Below, piece by piece: positions 1 through 6,070 of a stretch of 9,578 nt of DNA. Each line of letters starts with the position of its first letter. The first letter of the stretch is position 1. The notes beneath the pieces are model-generated. The model was not told the DNA's origin. It made no database searches and was given only the letters and a program-made list of their open reading frames with translations. Both the position numbers and the translations under genes were made by a program. Origin of the DNA: SZUA-318 sp964412015 (GTDB lineage: Bacteria; Gemmatimonadota; Gemmatimonadetes; Longimicrobiales; Gaopeijiaceae); NCBI GenBank assembly GCA_964412015.1, contig CAYPMO010000063.1:1-9578 (forward strand), in the 5' to 3' direction.

Positions 1-18
1 GAGCCGACGGGAACATCG

Positions 19-747
19 GTGGCACACGACGTCGAGGTGCCCGAGTATGTGCAGGAGCGCAAGAGCCGCGGCCGGCTTCTGCCGCTCCTGTCCGTCGTCG
101 TCCTCCTCGGTGGGGCGGGAGGGGCCTGGTGGCTGGGGTATCTCGACATTCCCGGGATCCCTCGGCCGGCCGGGAACGGCGTGCCTCCCGTGCATTCGGA
201 AGCGCCATCGGCGGGGACCGCCGCGGCCGCACCCGATCGCGAGACGTCGCCGCTGATGGGCTTTTCGGTCTCGTTGGGGTCGTACCGCGACCGAGGCACG
301 GCGGAGGCGAGAATCTCGGAGCTGGCCGCCCGGGTTCCGGGCGTGCTCTTCACGATCGTCCCCGTCACCGTCGGGGGCGAAGTGGTCCATCGCGTCCTCG
401 CGGGGCCAGCGGCGGACTCCACCGAGGCGATCGTGCTAGGGGCGCGCATCGCCGAGGTCGCCGGTCTGCCGCCCTCCGACTGGGTCGCTCGGGCGACCCC
501 GAGGGCATTCGAGCTGGGTGAGATGCCCGAGCTCGACGCCGCGCTGCGCCGCTCCGAAGTCCTCCGGGGCCTCGGCATTCCCTCGTATGTGCTGGCCGTC
601 TCGTACGACGACGGCTCCGTCCGATTCCGCGTCTACGCCGGCGCCTATGCCGACGAGATCGAAGCCTCCTACCTGTCGGGCCTGCTCCAAGAGCGCGGCC
701 TGAGCAGCGCCACTCTTTCCGATCGCATCGGTCGCCTGCCCGAATGA
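19..747 (+). CDS. Membrane-anchored SPOR-domain protein
   Basis: The 242-residue product has a short charged N-terminus (about 1-19), one hydrophobic segment (about 20-41, rich in Leu/Val/Gly) and a Pro/Ala-rich linker (about 42-79). Two SPOR-like alpha/beta units follow, about residues 80-150 (core 'GFSVSLGSY', later 'HRVLAGPA') and 187-242 (core 'SYVLAVSY', later 'FRVYAGAY'). SPOR domains bind septal peptidoglycan stripped of stem peptides, so a division- or envelope-related protein with its C-terminus in the periplasm is inferred. No lipobox cysteine is visible. The GTG at 19 is the first start in the window, but the frame stays open to the window edge and no clear ribosome site precedes it, so the true start may lie upstream. 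The stop overlaps the smc start by 4 bases (ATGA). The SPOR assignment is fairly secure; the exact cellular role is unknown. Confidence 0.75.
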   Translation: MAHDVEVPEYVQERKSRGRLLPLLSVVVLLGGAGGAWWLGYLDIPGIPRPAGNGVPPVHSEAPSAGTAAAAPDRETSPLMGFSVSLGSYRDRGTAEARISELAARVPGVLFTIVPVTVGGEVVHRVLAGPAADSTEAIVLGARIAEVAGLPPSDWVARATPRAFELGEMPELDAALRRSEVLRGLGIPSYVLAVSYDDGSVRFRVYAGAYADEIEASYLSGLLQERGLSSATLSDRIGRLPE

Positions 748-3700
748 AGCTACGCGCACTCCGCGTTCACGGATTCAAGTCTTTCGCCGACGCCACCAAG
801 ATCGACTTCCACGAGGGCATCACAGCCATCGTGGGCCCCAACGGCTGCGGGAAGTCCAACATCTCCGACGCCATCCGCTGGGTGCTGGGCGAACAGCGCC
901 CCACCGCGATCCGCGGTGCCAGGATGGAGGAAGCCATCTTCCAGGGCACGGTGACCCGGCGCCCCGTCAACAGGGGGGCCGTGTCCCTCCTAGTGAGCAA
1001 CGAGGACGGCGCGCTCCCGGTGCCCTTCGAGGAGGTGGAGATCGGACGGCAGGTATTCCGCGACGGCGGCTCGGAGTACACGCTCAATCGCAGCTCCGTG
1101 CGGCTCCGCGACATCCTGGACGTGTGTCGCGATACGGGCCTGGGGGCCAACGCTTACGCGATGATCGAGAACCGCATGATCGACGCGATTCTGTCGGACC
1201 GCGCCGACGAGCGGCGGGCGATGTTCGAGGAGGCCGCGGGAATCGGGAAGTACAAGGACCGACGCAAGGCCGCGATCCGGCGTCTCGAACGCGCGGAGAT
1301 GGACCTGCAACGCCTCGAGGACGTCATCGCGGAGGTGCAGACCAAGGTCCGTTCGCTCGCGCGCCAGAAGGGCAAGGCCGAACGGTATATGGAATTCCGG
1401 AAGCGCCGGTTGGACGTCGAGTTGACGGTTGTGAGACACCAGCTCGAGACGCTCCACGACCGCAGGACCCGCGTGGAAGAGGAACTCCAGGGCGACCTGC
1501 GGAGCGGCGAGGGAATGGTGGCGGAGTTGCGGGCGGCCGAGGCCGAGTTCGAGACGCTTCGCCTCCAACAGGTCGACGCGGAACGGGAGCGCGCGGAGGC
1601 GGCCAAGGACCTGGAGGCAATCCGGGAGCAGTTGGTCAGGTGGGAGCGTGACCTGGCCGTCGCGGACGAGCGTGCGTCGTACGCGGTGCGCCGCCTCGCC
1701 CACATCGATGCGGAACGGAGCGAGGCGAGAAACCTCGCGGAGAAGCTGGACGCGGACGCGGGTGAGCTCGAGGCCGACCGCCATCGTGTCGAGGAGGAGG
1801 TGGAGGGCCTCCGCCGGGAGGCCGAGACCCGTCGAGGTGAAGTTCGGAAGGTCCGCGAACGCCTGGAGGCGGCGCGGGAGCGTCTCGAGAGCGTCGAGTC
1901 GCGCGAGAGGGATCTGGCCCGGCGCGGAGCGCAGCTGGAGGGAGACGCCGAGGCGGCGGAGGCGCAGGCAGCCGAGCTGGAGCGCCGCCTGGAACGGCTG
2001 GGCCGCGACATGGACGAGGCCGCCACGGCGCTAACGGATCTCCAGTCTCAGGGCGACCTCTTCTCCGGGCGGCTGACCGACTTCGGTCGCGAGGTCGCGG
2101 CCGCCGGTGAGGCCGTCGGCGCGGCCGCGGCTCGAGTGGCGGATGCGCGCCGCGAGCTCGATGCCGCCCGCGCGGAGGAGGTGCTCGCCGCCGACCGGGC
2201 GGGCTCGCTCGGTGCGCGTAGGGCGGCTTTGGAACAGCTCGAGCGGGACCGCGAAGGGATCGAGCCCCCCGTGAAAGCGGCCCTCGCCCTCGGAGACATC
2301 GGCGTGCTGGGCACTCTCTCGGATTTCCTCGTCGCGGAGGCGGATCTCGTTCGCGTCGTCGAGTGGTATCTGGGGAGCATGGCGAGAGCCCTCGTCGTAC
2401 GGGATGGAGAGACCATCGAGCGCGTGCGTCGCTGGTTCCGCGATACCTGGACCGGGGGCGGCGGGCTCATCTTGCTCGCTCTGGACCGGGTGCCCGAATC
2501 CGCCGGGAGCGACGGCTCTCTTCTGGCTCGCGTGCGCGCCGTGGGTGAGGGTGCGCCGTGGGTACGCGCGCTCCTGGGTGGGGTCGAGGTGGCGGATGAC
2601 GAGATCCTCCAATCCGGCCCGGGCGACCGCGTGGCCCCGTCCGGAGTGGTCGTGGAGAAGCGCGGCGTCGTACGCCTCGGCAATCCCGTTGGCGCGAGCG
2701 GACTCCTCGAGCGGAGGGAGCAGCTCCGCGCGATCCTCGAGGAGCACGCATCGGCCGCCACGGACGCGGAACGCGCGCAGCGGAATCGTACCGAGCGGGA
2801 AGAGGCCTTGCGGAGGGGGGAAGACGGGCTCGAGGCCGCTCGGGCTGCGCTGCGCGCGGCGGAGGACGAGCATCGTCGCGCCGAGGCCGAGCTGCGGGCC
2901 CAGTTCGACGAAAAGAACCGCATGGACCGGCACCGCGACGAGCTGGCCCGCCAGGTGGAAGGAACGCGGGCGGCCCGCGCGCGCGCTCTCGAGCGGGCCC
3001 GCGACGCCCGCGAGGACCGGCAGGTGCTGATGGCCGAGGAGCAGGGAATCCAGGCCGAGCGCTCGGTCGCCCGCGATTCGCTCGTCGCGGTCCAGGAGGA
3101 ATGGGAAACGGCCCGGGCCGAGGAGGCCCGGCTCGCCGTGGACCTCGCGCGGTTGGAGGGTGACGTCAAGAGGTTGTCCGAGCGCCTCGAAGGGGTGCTG
3201 GCGACGCGTGCCCAGGCGTACCAACGCATCGCTGCCCTCGACGCGGAGGAGGGCCAGCTCGAGGCCGAGCTGGACGAAGCGCGGCGGGTCCGCTCCGAGG
3301 GCGAGGTGGCGACGGAGCGCCTGTTCTCACAACGCACCGTGGCTGAGGGGCACGTGCGCGGGAAGGACGAGGCCGTTCAGGCCATTGCGGAGCGACTGGC
3401 GACCGCCGAGAAGCGCGTCCGCGAGGCCCGGGCCGCCGAGCGTGAGGCGTCCGATCACCGCCATGCGCTCGAGCTCGAGCGCCAGGAGCTCGACGGCCGC
3501 ATCGAGCGGATCCGGGAGCGCCTCGAAGGCGAGTGGGGGCGCGCGCTCGAGACGCTCCTTGAGGAGGCGGAGCCGATCGAGGGGGATCCCGACCTCTTGC
3601 AGGACGAGCTTCGGGAGATCGTGGTGGCGCTGGACCGGATCGGGCCGGTGAACATGCTCGCGGTGGAGGAGCACGAGGAGGAGAGCAAACGCCTGGGTTT

Positions 3701-4280
3701 CCTGACTGCCCAACGCGATGACCTGGTCACCGCACGCAACGACCTCCGCGACGCGATCCGAGAGATCAACAAGACCGCCACGGACCTGTTCCAGACCACG
3801 TTCGCCGGGATCCGCGACAATTTCCGATCCACGTTCGTGCGGCTGTTCGAGGGGGGCGAGGCGGACCTCTGGCTCCTCGATCCCGAGGACCCTCTCGAGT
3901 CTCCCGTGGAGATCCACGCATCGCCGCGGGGCAAGAAGACACAGCGTATCGATCTCCTCTCCGGCGGCGAGCGCGCATTGACCGCGCTTTCGCTGCTCTT
4001 CGGCATCTACCTCGTGAAGCCGAGTCCCTTCTGCGTGCTCGACGAGGTGGATGCGCCACTCGATGAGAATAACATCGGGCGGTTCATCAAGCTGTTGCAG
4101 GACTTCAAGGCGGAGACGCAGTTCGTCGTGATCACCCATAATCCGCGTACCATCGAAGCCGCGGATTGGATCTATGGCGTGACGATGGAGGAGCCCGGGG
4201 TGAGCACGATCGTGGGGGTGCGTCTCGAGGAGGCGCTGCAGGCGGCTGGCAACGCGGGAGAGGACGCCCCGGCCCAGTAG
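744..4280 (+). CDS. smc: Chromosome segregation ATPase SMC
   Basis: The 1178-residue product has the full SMC plan. The N-terminal head carries Walker A at 31-38 (GPNGCGKS, Lys37). A long Arg/Glu/Ala-rich coiled coil spans about 165-500, a globular hinge about 505-665, and a returning coil about 670-1010. The C-terminal head carries the ABC signature LSGGER (1072-1077), Walker B ending in D1100-E1101, and a D-loop with D1103 and D1107. The length matches bacterial SMC (about 1150-1200). SMC dimerises through the hinge and, with ScpA and ScpB, loads on DNA and extrudes loops to compact and segregate the nucleoid. Neither scpA nor scpB is in this window. The hinge is divergent: of the usual GG-x3-GG glycines only the second of each pair remains (G641, G646). 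The ATG overlaps the upstream stop and has no clear ribosome site, so translational coupling is likely. Confidence 0.97.
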   Translation: MKLRALRVHGFKSFADATKIDFHEGITAIVGPNGCGKSNISDAIRWVLGEQRPTAIRGARMEEAIFQGTVTRRPVNRGAVSLLVSNEDGALPVPFEEVEIGRQVFRDGGSEYTLNRSSVRLRDILDVCRDTGLGANAYAMIENRMIDAILSDRADERRAMFEEAAGIGKYKDRRKAAIRRLERAEMDLQRLEDVIAEVQTKVRSLARQKGKAERYMEFRKRRLDVELTVVRHQLETLHDRRTRVEEELQGDLRSGEGMVAELRAAEAEFETLRLQQVDAERERAEAAKDLEAIREQLVRWERDLAVADERASYAVRRLAHIDAERSEARNLAEKLDADAGELEADRHRVEEEVEGLRREAETRRGEVRKVRERLEAARERLESVESRERDLARRGAQLEGDAEAAEAQAAELERRLERLGRDMDEAATALTDLQSQGDLFSGRLTDFGREVAAAGEAVGAAAARVADARRELDAARAEEVLAADRAGSLGARRAALEQLERDREGIEPPVKAALALGDIGVLGTLSDFLVAEADLVRVVEWYLGSMARALVVRDGETIERVRRWFRDTWTGGGGLILLALDRVPESAGSDGSLLARVRAVGEGAPWVRALLGGVEVADDEILQSGPGDRVAPSGVVVEKRGVVRLGNPVGASGLLERREQLRAILEEHASAATDAERAQRNRTEREEALRRGEDGLEAARAALRAAEDEHRRAEAELRAQFDEKNRMDRHRDELARQVEGTRAARARALERARDAREDRQVLMAEEQGIQAERSVARDSLVAVQEEWETARAEEARLAVDLARLEGDVKRLSERLEGVLATRAQAYQRIAALDAEEGQLEAELDEARRVRSEGEVATERLFSQRTVAEGHVRGKDEAVQAIAERLATAEKRVREARAAEREASDHRHALELERQELDGRIERIRERLEGEWGRALETLLEEAEPIEGDPDLLQDELREIVVALDRIGPVNMLAVEEHEEESKRLGFLTAQRDDLVTARNDLRDAIREINKTATDLFQTTFAGIRDNFRSTFVRLFEGGEADLWLLDPEDPLESPVEIHASPRGKKTQRIDLLSGGERALTALSLLFGIYLVKPSPFCVLDEVDAPLDENNIGRFIKLLQDFKAETQFVVITHNPRTIEAADWIYGVTMEEPGVSTIVGVRLEEALQAAGNAGEDAPAQ

Positions 4281-4368
4281 CCCCGCGCCTCGCGCGTGCT
4301 TAGCGTTAAGCTCTCGCCCATCATGCGAGCAAGCGGTCCGAACGACCTATTCTGGAGCTCGTCTCTCC

Positions 4369-5415
4369 ATGTTGGTGGTAATGAAGCAAAGCGCACGGCC
4401 CGAGGATGTTGAGGCCGTGGTGCGGGTGATCGCGGACATGGGCTACGACGCCCGCCCGATCCCAGGTGGCCAGCGGGTCGCCGTGGGGCTCCTCGGCAAC
4501 GACGGCCGAGTCGACTCGGCCCGCCTCGAGGAGCTCGAGGGCGTTCTCGAGGTCATCCCTGTCACACAGCCGTACAAACAGGTCTCGCGGGAGTGGAAGG
4601 AGTCGGACACCATCGTATGCCTGCCCAACGGGTCGTGCATCGGGGGTGAAGAGGTCGTGGTGATGGCGGGGCCCTGCGCCGTGGAGAGCGAAGCCCAGAT
4701 CATGGACATCGCCCACCAGCTCCGCTCCATGGGGGCCACGGTGCTGAGAGGAGGAGCCTTCAAGCCGAGGACATCCCCCTACTCGTTCCAGGGGCTCGGG
4801 GTGAAGGGGCTCGAGCTGCTGGCGAGAGCCCGCGAGGCGACGGGAATGATGATCGTTACCGAGGCCGTGGACCCCGAGAGCGCGCGGGCCGTTGCGGAGC
4901 ATGCGGACATCATCCAGATCGGCGCGCGCAACATGCAGAACTATCCGCTGTTGAGGCGCGCGGGACGGCTTGGCAAGCCCGTGCTGCTCAAACGCGGCAT
5001 GTCCGCGACGATCGACGAGCTGCTCCTCGCGGCGGAGTACCTGATCGCCGAGGGCAACGACGACGTCATTCTGTGTGAGCGTGGTGTGCGGGGCTTCGAC
5101 ACGCATACGCGGAACGTGCTCGATCTGACGGCGATCCCCGTGGTGAAGGGCCTCTCGCATCTTCCGATCATCGCGGATCCGAGCCACGGGACCGGGATAC
5201 GCTCGAAGGTCACGCCCATGGCGCGCGCCGCGGTGGCGGCCGGGGCTGACGGGATCATCGTCGAGGTCCATCCGGATCCGCCCAGCGCGCTCTCCGACGG
5301 AGCGCAATCCCTGTATCCGAGCCAGTTCGCTGAACTCATGGAACAGATCGGGACCATCGCCCGTGCGATCGGCCGGAGCCTCGTCGAGCCGCTGAGGGAG
5401 CCCGTCGGCTACTGA
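4369..5415 (+). CDS. aroF: 3-deoxy-7-phosphoheptulonate synthase, type I-beta
   Basis: This enzyme condenses phosphoenolpyruvate and erythrose-4-phosphate to DAHP, the first step of the shikimate pathway in the cytoplasm. The 348-residue product has an N-terminal ferredoxin-like regulatory domain (about 1-75, starting MLVVMK) and a TIM-barrel catalytic domain. The architecture is that of Thermotoga maritima DAHP synthase, where the N-terminal domain gives Tyr/Phe feedback inhibition. Family motifs are AGPCAVE, RGGAFKPRTSPYSFQGLG, QIGARNMQN, KRGM and DPSHGTG. The metal ligands are present as C103, H273, E299 and D310, each one residue later than in the Thermotoga enzyme. The ATG at 4369 matches the conserved family N-terminus; a weak TGGAG lies 11 bases upstream. 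The gene follows smc after 88 bases. The symbol aroF is generic for this type (aroA(G)-like names are also used). Confidence 0.95.
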   Translation: MLVVMKQSARPEDVEAVVRVIADMGYDARPIPGGQRVAVGLLGNDGRVDSARLEELEGVLEVIPVTQPYKQVSREWKESDTIVCLPNGSCIGGEEVVVMAGPCAVESEAQIMDIAHQLRSMGATVLRGGAFKPRTSPYSFQGLGVKGLELLARAREATGMMIVTEAVDPESARAVAEHADIIQIGARNMQNYPLLRRAGRLGKPVLLKRGMSATIDELLLAAEYLIAEGNDDVILCERGVRGFDTHTRNVLDLTAIPVVKGLSHLPIIADPSHGTGIRSKVTPMARAAVAAGADGIIVEVHPDPPSALSDGAQSLYPSQFAELMEQIGTIARAIGRSLVEPLREPVGY

Positions 5416-5421
5416 GGGAGG
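5416..5421 (+). promoter_or_regulatory. Shine-Dalgarno-like GGGAGG after aroF stop
   Basis: This purine-rich motif directly follows the aroF TGA. It is well spaced (9 bases) for a GTG at 5431, but that GTG opens a frame different from yraN. It is about 30 bases from the nearest in-frame yraN start (GTG 5451) and about 70 from the ATG at 5493, so it does not obviously serve either. Confidence 0.35.
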
Positions 5422-5492
5422 CGGTCGGCCGTGGGACGACCTGCGACCCCGTGCGTCATTCCGCCGCCCCGTGGGATCCGCGAGCGTCGGAC

Positions 5493-5885
5493 ATGGAATC
5501 CCATTCGCATGCGGGACACGCGCTGGGCCGCTGGGGCGAGCGGAAGGCGGCCCGGTTCCTCGAGCGGCGTGGATGGACGATCCTGGCCCGCAACTACCGC
5601 TTTGGGCGCCGGGAGGTGGACCTCGTCGTCAGGCGCGGCGACCTCGTCGCCTTCGTGGAAGTGAAGACGCGTGCGGGCCGTGGATACGGGGTCCCTCAGG
5701 AGTCGATCACCGCGCGCAAGCGCCGGGAAGTGGAAGCGGTCGCGGCGCACTTTCTGGCGCGTCACGGACTCCAGGACGTGAGCGTCCGCTTCGACGCGGT
5801 GGCCATCATCGTCGAGGACAGCGGTGCCGTCTCGGAGGTGGTGATCGAGCATCTGGAGGACGCATGGCGCCCGGGATGGCCCTGA
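5493..5885 (+). CDS. yraN: YraN/UPF0102 family protein, predicted endonuclease fold
   Basis: From the ATG the product is 130 residues. It shows the UPF0102 signature: an N-terminal helix with GRWGE (Glu16), then a PD-(D/E)xK-like core with Asp43 in 'RREVDLVV' and E56-x-K58 in 'FVEVKTR', then a C-terminal part with 'VRFDAVAI'. The fold resembles Holliday-junction resolvases and restriction nucleases. The biological role of YraN proteins is not settled, and nuclease action here is inference. The start is uncertain. A GTG at 5451 would add 14 residues (Pro/Ala-rich, unlike the family). Neither start has a good ribosome site, while a strong one upstream points to another frame. I prefer 5493 because it is an ATG and places the conserved GRWGE near the N-terminus. 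The gene lies between aroF and the SRP RNA promoter. Confidence 0.88.
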   Translation: MESHSHAGHALGRWGERKAARFLERRGWTILARNYRFGRREVDLVVRRGDLVAFVEVKTRAGRGYGVPQESITARKRREVEAVAAHFLARHGLQDVSVRFDAVAIIVEDSGAVSEVVIEHLEDAWRPGWP

Positions 5886-5891
5886 GCGGCG

Positions 5892-5920
5892 TTGACCGCG
5901 CTTCGGGGGCCCGGTAGCTT
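5892..5920 (+). promoter_or_regulatory. Sigma-70-like promoter of the SRP RNA gene
   Basis: A -35 box TTGACC (5892-5897, five of six consensus bases) is separated by exactly 17 bases from a weaker -10 box TAGCTT (5915-5920, three of six). The predicted start, 6 bases later at about 5926, is exactly the first base of the 10-bp closing helix of the SRP RNA. This agreement between promoter geometry and RNA 5' end is the main support. The promoter begins 6 bases after the yraN stop. Confidence 0.6.
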
Positions 5921-5925
5921 GCGGT

Positions 5926-6025
5926 GTGCCCCAGGTCCGTAGGACGAAAGCCCACGAATCCCGTCAGGACCCCGCAGGTAGCAGCGGTAAGTGTGGTGAT
6001 CGTTGCTCCGGGTAGCCTGGGGCAC
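5926..6025 (+). ncRNA. ffs: Small signal recognition particle RNA (4.5S)
   Basis: This roughly 100-nt RNA binds Ffh (SRP54) and guides nascent membrane proteins to FtsY. The diagnostic core is GTCAGG (5963-5968) facing AGCAGCGGTAAG (5980-5991), the conserved asymmetric Ffh-binding loop of helix 8. The ends form a perfect 10-bp helix, 5926-5935 with 6016-6025. Further helices are supported at 5944-5947 with 6000-6003, 5952-5955 with 5993-5996, and 5961-5963 with 5985-5987. The size and lack of an Alu-type domain mark the short bacterial form. The apical loop is odd: the 5' A-C-C and 3' G-G-T close a five-base loop CCGCA (5972-5976) instead of the usual GNRA tetraloop. Its position just before dnaX matches Bacillus subtilis scr-dnaX. 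The exact ends are inferred from base pairing. Confidence 0.9.
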
Positions 6026-6033
6026 TTTTTTTT
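6004..6033 (+). terminator. Intrinsic terminator of the SRP RNA
   Basis: Positions 6004-6012 pair with 6016-6024 (nine pairs, two of them G-T wobbles) around a three-base loop TAG. One C follows, then eight consecutive T (6026-6033). This is a strong factor-independent terminator. Its 3' arm is the same strand that forms the closing helix of the mature RNA, so the two folds exclude each other. dnaX begins 37 bases after the T-run, so it needs readthrough or its own promoter; I could not identify one. Confidence 0.85.
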
Positions 6034-6070
6034 GCCCATGTGACCTCGCCACCCACAGCCGTCCGACACC

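Noticed and set aside
2031..3337. Two minus-strand open frames inside smc
   Set aside because: These are mirror images of the biased coiled-coil codons of smc; one is nearly pure Ser/Arg/Ala. They are not genes.
4298..4311. Small inverted repeat GCTTA/TAAGC between smc and aroF, with TATTCT at 4349
   Set aside because: The stem is only 5 bp, no T-run follows, and no -35 box lies at a proper distance from TATTCT. Too weak to call a terminator or promoter.
4321..5307. Minus-strand open frame antisense to aroF
   Set aside because: The + strand DAHP synthase is intact with all metal ligands; the antisense translation has no family features.
6038..6043. Start-stop minimal frame ATGTGA in the dnaX leader
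   Set aside because: It could be a minimal upstream element, but it lacks a ribosome site and six bases are easily due to chance.
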